24,064 nt of DNA from an uncultured bacterium (GCA_903859225.1 CAIOLV010000010.1:1-24064); one strand, 5' to 3'. Shown: positions 15,431 to 24,064, numbered from the stretch's first letter. Notes: a model not told the origin generated them from the letters alone. Numbers and translations: made by a program.

Positions 15431-18075
15431 GGCTGGAACGTGACCACGACCTGCCGCGGGCGGATGAATCCGCCGAACGTGACGGGGCTCGCCGACGTGG
15501 CGTCCACGGTCTGCGACTCCGTTGTCGTGAACGCGAACCGTTCCGGGAGCGTGCGCGCGTCCAGGGACACGACGTACGTTCCCGGGCGTGCGCTCGCGAA
15601 GACGAACTCGCCTCGCGCGTCCGTCGCGGTGGTCACGGTCACTCCGTCGGCTCCCAAGAGGTTCACGTGGATGCCGGAGAACCCGGTCTCCTCCGCCTGT
15701 CTTACTCCATCCTGATTGGCGTCGTCGAACACGGCGCCGCGGACACTGAGAATCGGAGCGAGCGGGACGTCGACGGTCACCTGCTCTCCCGGTGCCAGTG
15801 CGACGGCGATCGGTCCTTGGAAGGCCGCGTCGCGGGGTAGCTCGCGCACCTCGAGCGAGTACTGCCGCGGGGCGAGCGGCGGGAACCGGTACTCTCCCTG
15901 CGCATTCGTCGATACTTCGCTCTCCTCTACGAACACCACCGCGTTGGCGGCGAGAGGTTCCCCTTCGTCGAAGACGCCGTTCGCGTTCCGGTCGACGAAG
16001 ACGCGGCCGTCGATGCGCCCCTTCGTGACGAGGAAGGGCAGGGGGACGCCGAACGTCGTGTCGACTTTGATGCTCCACCCGAACGCGGCCGCCGACGGAT
16101 TGCCCCGTTCCCACTCGGCGAAGCCGCCGAGAGAGAAGCTCAAGTCCTCCGTAGCGTGAAGCACCGACGATAGGGTGAGGTCGAGTCGGTCGCCAACGGA
16201 GCGGAACTCGATCGACGCCTCGTGGGGCGTGCCGCCGGGGCGCACCACGAGCGTCGCGCTCCCCGCCGAGCTGAGCACAAGATCGTGCACGAGATCGACG
16301 ACCTGCTCCTCGTTCAGTCGGAGAAGGACCGTGAGTTGGTCGATCGAGAGGCCGACCTCTTGGGTGTGGGTCAGCGTTCGCTCCTGCGTTGCGAGGAGAA
16401 GATCCAGGCGGTCGGCGATGCGGCCTTTCAAGGCGTACGGGAACGCACCTTCCGCATCGGCGACGCTGTACGCGAGGAGAGCGTGGACGTCGTCGCGGGG
16501 AATACCGTCGGCTTGGTGGTTGCGCACGAACGTGATCGTGCCCTGGAGAGTCGGCCCCTCCTCCTCCCACGGCGTCGCAGACACGTTGACTCCCAAGGAG
16601 TCCGTGACGAGCGTGGGAGCGAGCGGGTCGCGCACGACGTTGCTCCAGGTGTGTCCGAACGACAACCCGAGGGACAACGCCGCCAGGCGAAGGCGCTGCG
16701 ATGCCTCGACGCCGGCCGAGTCGTTGCGCGGCCCTGGGAAGTAAGTATCGACGGAGAAGGCGCTCGCGCTGAGGAAGTAGCTCTCCCCCTCGATGGCGGT
16801 TCCGAAGAAGCCGGCGCGGCCCAGCTTCCCATCGGCCGTGCCCAGTCCGCCCTCGGCGCGCAGGGTCCAGCCATCAATCGGTTCGGCGCACGCGAGCCCT
16901 GTCCACGCCGCCGATCGCGAGGCCTCGCTGCGACGTTCGGAGTATGCGAGCCCCAACTGGGCCTCCTCTGGCCCCAGAGCGAGTCGTCCTCCGAACCTCG
17001 TCTCGTCACCGCTGCCCCCCGCAATGAGGGCGACGTCGATGAAGGGCGCATCGATGGACGTCGAGCCGCCATCGCAGGAAACGCTTTGGAGGTCCGTCAG
17101 CGTTTGCGACACATTGCCGATCCCGAACGACGCGTGGTTGAGCCGATAGGAGAGCAAGCAGGCCGTCACGTCGACCGGTCCCGGCCCGAACGGGTGGAGA
17201 GCGGTGGCGGATGCAGCGAACGTTCCGTCGAAGACGGCGCCTGACATCGACAGAGAGACCTGGCTGCCGAATGCTCCGGTTGTCTCGTTGCGCTCGATTT
17301 CGACGCCAATCCTGGTGGGCAAGACCTCGTAGAGCGACCCGCCGACCGCGTCTGGTCCGGGCGGAAGGATCGTCGTGAAGATCGCCGTCTCGTCGTCGAC
17401 TCCGGCGTAGAGCGTGGACGTCGCGCGCACGGTGAGGACATCGCGGCCCGGGCCCGCGTCGGCCGGGACATCCAGGACGACGACGACTTCCCGACTCTCG
17501 CGCGGCGAGAGCTCGAGCGATGCGGCCGATACATCGGCCGCATACCCACGCGACGACGTCGCTGCGATCGCGATCACGTCCTGCGCGTTGCCGCGATTCG
17601 TCACGATCACGGAGTAGGAGGCCGACCCACCCGGAGACAGGCTCTGCGCATCAGGTGGCGTGAGCTCTACCTGGTTGACGACGGCGACTCGCGTCGCAAT
17701 GCCGGCCGACGCCTCGTCCGTCGAATCAGCGAGCGCGGTCGCGCGGAGCGTGAGGATGAACGACCCCGCGGCTGCGTCCGGCGGCACGGTCAGGGTCACG
17801 AAGACGACTCCCTCTTCGCCGGGCGCGACGGTGATCTCCGGCGGGACGCCGAGAATCGTCCACCCCAGGGGCGAGTCGACCGTGAGCGCGAACGTCTCAG
17901 AGACCGCGCCGTCGTGCGATACCGCAAAGACGTGCGTCACGACCTCCCCCGGCGCCGCGTCCTTTGCCGACGAGAGAACGTCGATGCGCACGGCGCCGGC
18001 TGCTGCCCAGGCGCAGGCGAAGACGACGGCGACCAGCGTCGCCACGACGATCCGCGGCCTCTCTCGGAACCCCAT
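14230..18075 (-). CDS. Large exported multidomain protein: NEW3-like, barrel-like middle, SdrD/Cna-B and PKD domains
   Basis: 1281 residues. An N-terminal signal or anchor (RERPR then a hydrophobic stretch to about residue 28) is followed by two NEW3/CARDB-like beta domains (about 30-130 and 135-235, with SPLGWTILGVPPEITVAPGE and VTNRGNAQDV). A region of about 400 residues (about 245-670) alternates short hydrophobic and polar strands with many Gly and Tyr, like an outer-membrane beta-barrel. Two SdrD/Cna-B-like domains follow (GRVFVDRNANGVFDEGEP near 688; GAVFDDANQDGVRQAEE near 778), both with Ca-binding-type Asp/Asn loops, then four PKD domains, each with a (Y/F)AWDFD motif, and a Pro/Thr-rich linker. 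Probably a cell-envelope or surface adhesin-like protein. AAGGG lies directly against the ATG, an atypical ribosome binding site, so the exact start is not certain. Confidence 0.85.
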   Translation of the reverse strand: MGFRERPRIVVATLVAVVFACAWAAAGAVRIDVLSSAKDAAPGEVVTHVFAVSHDGAVSETFALTVDSPLGWTILGVPPEITVAPGEEGVVFVTLTVPPDAAAGSFILTLRATALADSTDEASAGIATRVAVVNQVELTPPDAQSLSPGGSASYSVIVTNRGNAQDVIAIAATSSRGYAADVSAASLELSPRESREVVVVLDVPADAGPGRDVLTVRATSTLYAGVDDETAIFTTILPPGPDAVGGSLYEVLPTRIGVEIERNETTGAFGSQVSLSMSGAVFDGTFAASATALHPFGPGPVDVTACLLSYRLNHASFGIGNVSQTLTDLQSVSCDGGSTSIDAPFIDVALIAGGSGDETRFGGRLALGPEEAQLGLAYSERRSEASRSAAWTGLACAEPIDGWTLRAEGGLGTADGKLGRAGFFGTAIEGESYFLSASAFSVDTYFPGPRNDSAGVEASQRLRLAALSLGLSFGHTWSNVVRDPLAPTLVTDSLGVNVSATPWEEEGPTLQGTITFVRNHQADGIPRDDVHALLAYSVADAEGAFPYALKGRIADRLDLLLATQERTLTHTQEVGLSIDQLTVLLRLNEEQVVDLVHDLVLSSAGSATLVVRPGGTPHEASIEFRSVGDRLDLTLSSVLHATEDLSFSLGGFAEWERGNPSAAAFGWSIKVDTTFGVPLPFLVTKGRIDGRVFVDRNANGVFDEGEPLAANAVVFVEESEVSTNAQGEYRFPPLAPRQYSLEVRELPRDAAFQGPIAVALAPGEQVTVDVPLAPILSVRGAVFDDANQDGVRQAEETGFSGIHVNLLGADGVTVTTATDARGEFVFASARPGTYVVSLDARTLPERFAFTTTESQTVDATSASPVTFGGFIRPRQVVVTFQPPTADGTYSPVAPQAGEAVTFDASASFDFDGMLVAYAWDFDDDGRSDSTAVVASHIFATPGHYRVSLSVTDDGGNIDTQVLEIDVAAAASAGSTSPEASAEPASPATPTTPTTPPSAAVTRPPVADFAYTPVSPTAGRPVAFDAAASVDFDGAIVRFAWDFDADGESDAEGMTTSWTFASAGSYDVALTVTDAAGMSDTVVYNVDVAGVPGISPASPDALSAHFVYAPAVPRAEEVVRFDGTVSVSTTGGILEYAWDFDGNGTSDGDGPISEWIFPAAGSYPVTLTVLAPGGQSDSLTLSVPVLTADAAAAGGQPPIAAMQYVPANPEAGDPVMFNATASVDLDGRIAAYAWDFDADGLIDSTEAIAVHSFLQAGTFDVRLTVFDDAGNSDTVSASIVVQ

Positions 18076-18130
18076 CCCTTGAGCCTACAAGGGGGAAACG
18101 CCGTTCTCTCGGACCTTCACAGGTTGGCGT

Positions 18131-18200
18131 CGGGACATTCGTCTCTGCATCAAGGGACCGCGGCCGACCGTGCGATCTTGCGAATCGGCCGAATGTCCCG
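18131..18200. repeat. Perfect 11-bp inverted repeat in the divergent intergenic region, with an overlapping inner repeat
   Basis: CGGGACATTCG (18131-18141) and CGAATGTCCCG (18190-18200) are exact inverted repeats separated by 48 nt. Inside lies a second perfect pair, CGGCCGA (18161-18167) and TCGGCCG (18185-18191), whose right arm shares two bases with the right arm of the outer repeat, so both stems cannot form fully at once. The element sits between the divergent PKD-protein gene (starts at 18075) and the ACT-domain gene (starts at 18276). It may be an operator or a switching leader RNA. Confidence 0.6.
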
Positions 18201-18275
18201 CGATCGTGGGGCGTGCGCACGAGATGCATCGCGCAATCAGGCTAGCCTTCGTCGGTCAGAAGAAGCGGAGGCAGC

Positions 18276-18680
18276 GTGCGCGAGGCAAGGCTGGTGCAGG
18301 AGATCGTGATCGAGGGCGTCGATCGAGTCGGCGTCGTGGCCGACATCAGTCGGCTGCTCGGCGACATGGGAATCAACCTTTCCGCCGTGTCGGCCGCCGT
18401 CGACGGGGAATCCGTGAGGATCCGCCTCATCACGAGTTCGCAGTCCTACGCTCGGGACGCTCTGCGCGACGCGGGGTACACCGTGCGGGAGCGGGACGTC
18501 ATCGCCATGGAGCTTCCGCATCATCCCGGGTTCCTCTGCCGCATCACGGAGGCGCTCGCACGTCGAGACCTCACGATCACCGAGCTCTACGCCACCGTGC
18601 CCGAAGACGGAGACACCGGCCTCGTCGTGTTCAGTTGCCCCAACAACCTGCACGCCCTCCAGCTGTTGCGAGGGCACTAG
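18276..18680 (+). CDS. Tandem ACT-domain protein (COG4747-like), probable amino-acid-sensing regulator
   Basis: 134 residues forming two ACT domains, small ligand-binding modules that usually sense amino acids. First: EIVIEGVDRVGVVADISRLL..MGINLSAVSAA (about 7-65); second: MELPHHPGFLCRITEALARRDLTITELYATVP (about 75-130), then VFSCPNNLHALQLL. Length and two-domain layout match stand-alone COG4747-type proteins. The start is GTG at 18276, with GGAGG (18267-18271) only 4 nt upstream; a GTG at 18294 is an alternative that removes six residues and leaves both domains intact. No catalytic domain is attached. It diverges from the PKD gene across a 200-nt region with an unusual inverted repeat and converges on the alpha-2-macroglobulin gene, 91 nt away. 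Target and ligand unknown. Confidence 0.87.
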   Translation: MREARLVQEIVIEGVDRVGVVADISRLLGDMGINLSAVSAAVDGESVRIRLITSSQSYARDALRDAGYTVRERDVIAMELPHHPGFLCRITEALARRDLTITELYATVPEDGDTGLVVFSCPNNLHALQLLRGH

Positions 18681-18771
18681 GCCACGACGCCGCTGACGGC
18701 GCGCAGCCGACAGCCAACCGCCAGTTGCGCACCGCGTGCGGCTTCCCTTCTCTCGGGTCCGAGCCCGTCCC
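18681..18771. other. Convergent intergenic gap with a weak hairpin
   Basis: A 91-nt gap between the 3' ends of the ACT-domain gene (+) and the alpha-2-macroglobulin gene (-). It contains a small perfect hairpin, CGCAC-CGC-GTGCG, near 18728-18740, followed on the + strand by a pyrimidine stretch (CTTCCCTTCTCTC) without a real T-run. No convincing terminator for either gene is seen. Confidence 0.35.
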
Positions 18772-21700
18772 CTACTCGCCGGCCGGAACGACCGTGAACG
18801 CCCGCCCGTCGGATCTCCCGAACACTTCCGGGAAGTAGAACTCGCGCGCGACCGCGGGCAGCACCTTGAACTCGCCCGGTTGGACGGCGCGGACCGTGTA
18901 GCGATAGCTGTAGGTGCCTGCGGGTAGGTACTCCGCGAACAACACGACCTTCTCGTCGCGCAACTCGCTGCGCGAGTACCAGCGCCACCACCACCACGGG
19001 AATCGGACCGAGGTCCCGCTCGACGACTCGCGCGCGACGCTCGGCCCCGTTTCGAGGACGCTCGTCGTTGCAAGCGACGTGTCGACGGCCTCGCAGCCTG
19101 CGGGGAGGGGATCCTCGAGGGCGACGTAGTAGAGGTCGTTCGGGGCGACGATGGTCAGTCGCACCTCGTAGGTCTCTCCGACCACCGCCTGGGACACATC
19201 CGGGCAGGATGCATCGAGGGCGCAGTTGCTTGGCACGTACTGCCGGCTCACGACGATGCCGCGATTGAGCGCCCCGACCTCGTCTGCCGGAAGCTGGAGG
19301 CTCAACTGCGCGGTGTAGTAGAGGACCCCCGGTCCGTCTTCACGGAACACCGTGAGCGCGTGGCGGCCGGCCGTCGCGAGCTCGTCGCCCGAGAGGCTGA
19401 CCGTCGCCGAGTCCTGCACGGTCTCCCTCGTTGCCGTGGCCGCGAGCTTCTCCGCTCCGTCCCAGAGGAGGCCGTACGTGTAGTTCGCGTCCAGTTCACC
19501 CGTTGCGACCATCCAATCCGTCAGTGCGACGAGCGACCAGGCGGTCTCCTGCGTCGTCTCCCAGATTCCGCCCTTGCGTGCCACCATGAGCCATCGGACG
19601 ACGTTCGGAAGGAGGGCGTTCTTTGGATCCAGCTCCACGAAGGCATCGAGGATGATGCCCGTCGAGCGGGTGTCGGTGTTCATCGCCCACCAGTCGTAGT
19701 CCGCCTCCTCCCAGTGCATTCCCGTCGCGCTCTGGATCGATGCGTTCACCAGGTCCGAGAGGAGCGTGTCAATCTCTGTTCTCGGCGCGCCAAGACGGTC
19801 CAGCGCCATCGCCAGGTACGCCTTGCCGTAGTGGCTCAGCTTCGCGCGATGGGCGAAGAGCTGCGATGTGTAGCTGGCGGCCGGATCGCTCCGCCCGGCG
19901 AGGGAGAGAACGTAGAGGACCCACGCTTGGCGGTTCGCCTCTCGATACGTCCCGAGGTCCTGCTCCGAGACGAGCGTTGTCTCAAGGTACCGCCCGGCGC
20001 GGTCGACGACGTCGGATCGAACCAGCGTGTCCGACTCCTGCAGCCGCAAGAGCGCGTACATGGCGTAGGCGGTGAGGTAGGGACTCGATGATTCGCCGTC
20101 CCACCATCCCCAACCGCCGTCGCTGTTCTGACGCACGTACAGCTTTTCCAGTCCCTCCAGCACAAGGTCATGGAGTCGCGCCGCGAGATCGGCGTCCTCG
20201 ATGCCGAGGAGACGCAGAGCGCGATACGTCAGGACGTTCGGCAAGAATCGGCTGACCGCCTGCTCGGTGCATTCGTACTCGAAGTGTTCGAGATATCCGA
20301 GACCCTCGCGCATCGCGGCTGCGAGCGAGACGTCAAGCCGCACATCGAGGCGGCTCGCCTCGGCGTCGTAGTTCGCCGGAAGCGCGATTGTCTCCGTACG
20401 ACCTCCCGCCTGGCGAAGGTCGCCGGCGGTCCCAATGGTCTCGGGGGCGTTGTAGCGATAGACGGGGATTGTCCCCTCGGGCCCGGTCGTGAGGCGCGGC
20501 CGCGCCGCGTCCGACAGGCCACCCGCCACTGCGCTGAAGGCAAGGTCGACGGATTCGATGTTCCCCACCGTCACCCACCACGTGGCCTGGCGTTCCGAAC
20601 CCGCCGGCACCGCCAGCATCTGGACCGCCGGACCCTCGAGCGAGAGGCCGGTGGAGGCGAGCGTCATCTCGACGTCGAGGTCGCCCGACGTCTGGTTGGT
20701 TACCGAGGCAGCGAGGCGCACGCGGTCGCCGACGACGAAGAAGCGCGGCGTCACAGGGCGGATGAGAAGCGGCTTCGTGACCAGCGTCTCGATCGTCGCC
20801 TCGCCGACCTTCGTGTCGGTCGTGACCCCAACGGCGCGGACGACCCACGTCGTCAGGTTGTCCGGAAGCTTGACGTCCAGCGCGGTGCGACCGTCCGCGT
20901 CCGTTGTCACCGCGGCATTCCAGTACGCCGCGTCGACGAAGTTCTCGCGCAACGCCACCCCCGCCGGGAGCTGCGCAGCCGCTGAACCCTGGTCTGCAGA
21001 TGCGCTGCGTTCTGACATCGCCATCATCGGTGCCGGCGCTCCGGCCATGAGTCCCGGGCCTTCGGCTCCAGCCTTGGCGGTATCGGATCCGCCGACGTTC
21101 TGCTGCAGCTGTTCGAGGACAAGGCGGGACAGGGACAGCGTGAGTGAGCTCGACGTCATGACGCCGAGGCCTCGCGGACCGTAGAACGTCGTCGCGATGC
21201 GGTCGGCCTCGCGTGGACGAAGGGTGAGGATCGCCTTGTCTACCACGTCGAGTGAGAACTGCCCCTGGACGGGAGCGCCATCCGAGTCGGTCACGGTGAG
21301 GGTGTAGCTCGCGGTCTGGCCGGGGAGAAGACTCCCCTCCGGCCCCGCGAGGGCCACGCTCAACAGCTGCGGCGCCGGGTCGACAGACAGCGCGGCGTAG
21401 CCCACCTTCATGCTCGCCGTCGGCAGCCCACCTGCCGCTGTCGCGGCCGCGCGGCCCTGAACAAGGACCACGCTCACGTAGATGTTCGGCACGTCGTCCC
21501 CGGTAATCTCCACGGGGAGCACGGTGCTGTTCGACGGAAGCAACACGACGCGCTCCGACAGCACGCTGCCGCGTTCGATGGTGACGAGCGCCCACTGCTC
21601 GCCGGGATACGGGCTCGGGATGAGAATCTGTGCTGTCTCTCCGACCTTGTAGCTTGTCTTGTCACTGATGAGGGTCACGCGGTCGTCGTTGGTCTGGCGC

Positions 21701-24064
21701 CACGACACGGTGTCCGGACCACTCACCCAGACGAACAGGCTCGAGCGCGCGGTGCGCTCCAGTTCGTCCAGTCCTTCCACGACCACCTTGTAGGAGCCGC
21801 CGGTCGGCGGAGTGAACGAGAAAGCCCCGTCGCCTCGTTCGTCGGTCGTGAGCGTCCCGCGAGCCACTTCGGTGTCATCGGTCGTCCACTTCCACGATCC
21901 GCCGCCGCTCGCGTCGGGCTCCCACGTGTTCTTCCACTCGCGGCGGAACACCGTGTAGCGCACGTCGCGCGAGCCGATGCGCTCGCCCGTCCAGTCGACG
22001 GTCACGGCGCGGAGGGACATCGCGCGGCCGGCTTGGCCGATGGATTGGTCGGCGGCGAGCCCGGCGTAGAACGACGCCGGGTGAGCGATGATCGTTGTGC
22101 GTCCGGAGATCGCCGTGCCGTCCGGACCGTGGGCAGTCGCCTCCACGGTGAGGAGTCGGCTGCCCTTCGCGATGCCGTCCGCGGCCTGCGGGTCTCGCGA
22201 CGCGACGTCGGCCGGCAGATCGATCACCAACGCACCGGATGCGTCTGTCTTGCCGTCACCCTGCAGAACGGGCGTCGGCGCCGCCGGCGTCTGCCACCAG
22301 CAATCGAAACAGATCCACGGGTCGTCGATGTCGGAGAACGAATACTGGCCGAACGCGCTCGGCGTGAAGGTGTACGGCTCCGACAAGACGTTCCATTCCA
22401 CGGCGGCGTCGGCGACCGGGGCTCCGAAGAAGTACGAGACCTGCGCGACGGCGCGCGTCGGATCCGCCTTGACGATCTCGTCGTGCTCGGGGGTGACGAC
22501 GACGTCGAACTCGGGTGCTCGGTACGCGGCGACCTGGAACGAGGTGCTCTCGGATCGGTCGCTGTACTCCACGCTGAGGGTGTAGTCGCCGAGCGCGGCG
22601 TCCGCGGCGAGCGCGAGCTCACCGGCCACAGCGCCGAACGCATCGAGCGCCAGCGTCTGCTCGTAGACGAGACTCCAGTTCGGATCCATGATCCGCACGT
22701 GGGCCTCGCGGGCCGCGGGAAGGTCGTAGTGAGCGTCCGCCTCGTCGCGCAAGACGGCGCGGAAGAAGACCATTTGGCCGGCGCGATAGATCGGGCGGTC
22801 CGAATCGAGGTACGCTCGCCCCGAGGGCGGAGTCTCACTCGTGAAGCCGAATTCCCACGGTGTGATGCCGCTATTCCAGTCCGAACTGGCGAGTGAGAAG
22901 GGACTCTGTGCCATGATCGTCAGCCCGCGCCAGTCCAACGCCGCGGAACCTGGAAAGCGCGCCACGCCGTGGCTGTCGCTGACGTCGACATCGATCTTCG
23001 TCCCGTCGGCGTCCATCCCCGACAGGATGAGGCCGGAGACAGGGGCTCCCGTCTCGAGATCGGTGGCCCAGACGAGCGTCTCGGTCTCCGACGTCTTCAT
23101 CACGAGGTGCGTCGGCGTCGAGATGAGGAGGTGCCGACCTTGCCAGCGGTTCCACTCGACGCCGTTGGCCTGGAGGTCGATGACGTAGATCCCAGGATCG
23201 AGAGGGCCGCCGCCATCGAGAAGATCGACGGGCGTGTACGCGAACTCATTCAGCGGCGATGTCACGTCGACCGACCACGTGCGGACGCGGCTCCTCGCTG
23301 GCGGAGTGTAGTCGTACCAACTCTGAACTGCCTCGAAGTACTGGGCGACGTCGATCTTGGCCAGCGTGAGCGTCAGGCGGCTGGTGTTTTGGTGAGCGAC
23401 GACGATGTGCGCGGGTTCGTAGGAGCTGTAGGTCCCGACATTTCCGGGAACCTGCAGCCACGCCGCGGGGTCGAGCGGTGCCGTGGAGAAGCGAACGGTC
23501 AGTGCCTGTTCCGTCTTGTTTCCGTAGGGGTCCTCGATCCCCGGGCTGATGGTCACCGTGTATGTCCGGCTCGGCTGCGGGGCGAAGTAGACGACGTAGC
23601 GCAGATCCCAAGAGCTGAAGTACCCGGAAATGTCCTCTGGCTTCGGCGCGGGATCGATCGTAATGTGCTTCAGGACGGTGTCTTCGTTCACGGGGGCGGT
23701 GAACTCGATGACGAAGGGCCCGTAGGGGCTCATGTTGGCTTCGCCGTCGCTGGGCGACGTGCCGAGGATTCGCAGGACGGGCACCGTGTGGAACCGGAAG
23801 CGAACGAAATCGCTCGTGCCGAGCCCGCCGGCCTGCGCAGTGACTCCTGGTTCCAGGGTCACCACGTACTGCCGGTCGAAGGCGAGCGGCGCCGCGGGTC
23901 TGAAGACGAGATCGTCTCCTTCAGCAGCGAGGCTTCCCTCCACGGGAGTGCTCCAGAGGCCGAACAGGGTGACCTCGCGCACCGAGAGGCGGCTCTGCGC
24001 GGAACGTACATCAATTGGCATATTGAATGTCACACGAACGGGTTCGGTGAGCGAGACCAGCTCG
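18772..24064 (-). CDS. Bacterial alpha-2-macroglobulin family protein with thioester, N-terminus beyond the window
   Basis: Periplasmic or surface protease trap. The frame is open past the first in-window start-like codon (GTG at 24033); upstream codons read LVSLTEPVR and continue an Ig-like strand, so the 5' end is missing. At least 1763 residues. Numbering from 24033: two Big_5/Ig-like domains (1-190), A2M_N/MG2 (DRPIYRAGQMVFFRAVLR, about 408-425), further MG domains, the bait-region domain (about 785-1000), an Ala/Met/Gly-rich flexible stretch (about 990-1020, the likely protease-cleavable bait), the A2M domain (DNLTTWVVRAVGV, about 1050), and a thioester motif C1255-T-E-Q in FEYECTEQAVSRF (codons 20260-20271). 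A helical thioester domain with GGWGWWDGE follows, then a C-terminal domain with ELRDEKVVLF and FYFPEVFGR. No pbpC neighbour is visible. Confidence 0.94.
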   Translation of the reverse strand, partial: ELVSLTEPVRVTFNMPIDVRSAQSRLSVREVTLFGLWSTPVEGSLAAEGDDLVFRPAAPLAFDRQYVVTLEPGVTAQAGGLGTSDFVRFRFHTVPVLRILGTSPSDGEANMSPYGPFVIEFTAPVNEDTVLKHITIDPAPKPEDISGYFSSWDLRYVVYFAPQPSRTYTVTISPGIEDPYGNKTEQALTVRFSTAPLDPAAWLQVPGNVGTYSSYEPAHIVVAHQNTSRLTLTLAKIDVAQYFEAVQSWYDYTPPARSRVRTWSVDVTSPLNEFAYTPVDLLDGGGPLDPGIYVIDLQANGVEWNRWQGRHLLISTPTHLVMKTSETETLVWATDLETGAPVSGLILSGMDADGTKIDVDVSDSHGVARFPGSAALDWRGLTIMAQSPFSLASSDWNSGITPWEFGFTSETPPSGRAYLDSDRPIYRAGQMVFFRAVLRDEADAHYDLPAAREAHVRIMDPNWSLVYEQTLALDAFGAVAGELALAADAALGDYTLSVEYSDRSESTSFQVAAYRAPEFDVVVTPEHDEIVKADPTRAVAQVSYFFGAPVADAAVEWNVLSEPYTFTPSAFGQYSFSDIDDPWICFDCWWQTPAAPTPVLQGDGKTDASGALVIDLPADVASRDPQAADGIAKGSRLLTVEATAHGPDGTAISGRTTIIAHPASFYAGLAADQSIGQAGRAMSLRAVTVDWTGERIGSRDVRYTVFRREWKNTWEPDASGGGSWKWTTDDTEVARGTLTTDERGDGAFSFTPPTGGSYKVVVEGLDELERTARSSLFVWVSGPDTVSWRQTNDDRVTLISDKTSYKVGETAQILIPSPYPGEQWALVTIERGSVLSERVVLLPSNSTVLPVEITGDDVPNIYVSVVLVQGRAAATAAGGLPTASMKVGYAALSVDPAPQLLSVALAGPEGSLLPGQTASYTLTVTDSDGAPVQGQFSLDVVDKAILTLRPREADRIATTFYGPRGLGVMTSSSLTLSLSRLVLEQLQQNVGGSDTAKAGAEGPGLMAGAPAPMMAMSERSASADQGSAAAQLPAGVALRENFVDAAYWNAAVTTDADGRTALDVKLPDNLTTWVVRAVGVTTDTKVGEATIETLVTKPLLIRPVTPRFFVVGDRVRLAASVTNQTSGDLDVEMTLASTGLSLEGPAVQMLAVPAGSERQATWWVTVGNIESVDLAFSAVAGGLSDAARPRLTTGPEGTIPVYRYNAPETIGTAGDLRQAGGRTETIALPANYDAEASRLDVRLDVSLAAAMREGLGYLEHFEYECTEQAVSRFLPNVLTYRALRLLGIEDADLAARLHDLVLEGLEKLYVRQNSDGGWGWWDGESSSPYLTAYAMYALLRLQESDTLVRSDVVDRAGRYLETTLVSEQDLGTYREANRQAWVLYVLSLAGRSDPAASYTSQLFAHRAKLSHYGKAYLAMALDRLGAPRTEIDTLLSDLVNASIQSATGMHWEEADYDWWAMNTDTRSTGIILDAFVELDPKNALLPNVVRWLMVARKGGIWETTQETAWSLVALTDWMVATGELDANYTYGLLWDGAEKLAATATRETVQDSATVSLSGDELATAGRHALTVFREDGPGVLYYTAQLSLQLPADEVGALNRGIVVSRQYVPSNCALDASCPDVSQAVVGETYEVRLTIVAPNDLYYVALEDPLPAGCEAVDTSLATTSVLETGPSVARESSSGTSVRFPWWWWRWYSRSELRDEKVVLFAEYLPAGTYSYRYTVRAVQPGEFKVLPAVAREFYFPEVFGRSDGRAFTVVPAGE

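Noticed and set aside
14326..15840. A 504-codon + strand frame opposite the PKD domains
   Set aside because: Its Arg/Val/Gly/His-rich sequence follows from the complement of repeated PKD and Cna-B coding; no independent start signal or domain.
24031..24033. GTG codon as start of the alpha-2-macroglobulin
   Set aside because: The frame continues to the window edge with sequence that completes an Ig-like strand, and no signal peptide follows this codon. The real start is outside the window.
1..24064. CRISPR arrays, tRNA or rRNA genes, insertion sequences, integrase or attachment sites
   Set aside because: I saw no regularly spaced direct repeats, no cloverleaf-like sequences, no transposase or integrase motifs and no abrupt composition change.

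Overview
The window is a stretch of a high-GC bacterial chromosome, densely coded and with few gaps. Nothing in it looks like a phage, plasmid, transposon, CRISPR array or tRNA/rRNA gene. Exported proteins without lipoboxes, a protein with a probable outer-membrane-barrel-like segment and a bacterial alpha-2-macroglobulin point to a diderm (two-membrane) bacterium. The oversized family-5 solute-binding protein and the extended OppC-type permeases are reminiscent of thermophilic or candidate phyla such as Bipolaricaulota (OP1), but that placement is an impression from memory, not something the sequence proves.

Region 1 (1-2188, + strand) is the end of one peptide-type ABC transporter: a 5'-truncated DppB-type permease overlapped by ATGA with a DppC-type permease. 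A good sigma70-like promoter (2176-2204) sits across the 3' end of that reading frame and leads into a small secreted protein of unknown function (2302-2754).

Region 2 (2908-10098, + strand) is a complete peptide ABC transporter in the order binding protein, permease B, permease C, ATPase D, ATPase F. The five genes are tightly packed, except for a 140-nt gap after the binding protein that holds a nested GC-rich hairpin. The operon closes with a strong rho-independent terminator (10102-10147). Both OppC-type subunits carry long extracytoplasmic inserts, the binding protein is about 850 residues with an extra C-terminal beta domain, and both ATPases keep a four-cysteine C-terminal motif of the iron-sulfur type.

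Region 3 (10215-14255, + strand) is a housekeeping group: gyrA, tyrS (8 nt later) and a small cysteine-cluster protein (4 nt later). GyrA has Leu at the position of E. coli Ser83. TyrS has lost the recognisable KMSKS motif and the first histidine of HIGH.

Region 4 (14230-24064) is a surface or periplasm region. A 1281-residue exported protein (- strand) combines NEW3-like domains, a barrel-like middle, two SdrD/Cna-B-like domains and four PKD domains. A tandem ACT-domain regulator (+ strand) diverges from it across a 200-nt gap containing a perfect 11-bp inverted repeat. The window ends inside a very large alpha-2-macroglobulin family protein (- strand) with an intact CTEQ thioester motif; its N-terminus lies beyond the window.

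No single previously undescribed system is proven here. The best leads are the degenerate TyrS motifs, the barrel plus PKD chimera, the divergent-gap inverted repeats, and the enlarged transporter parts.
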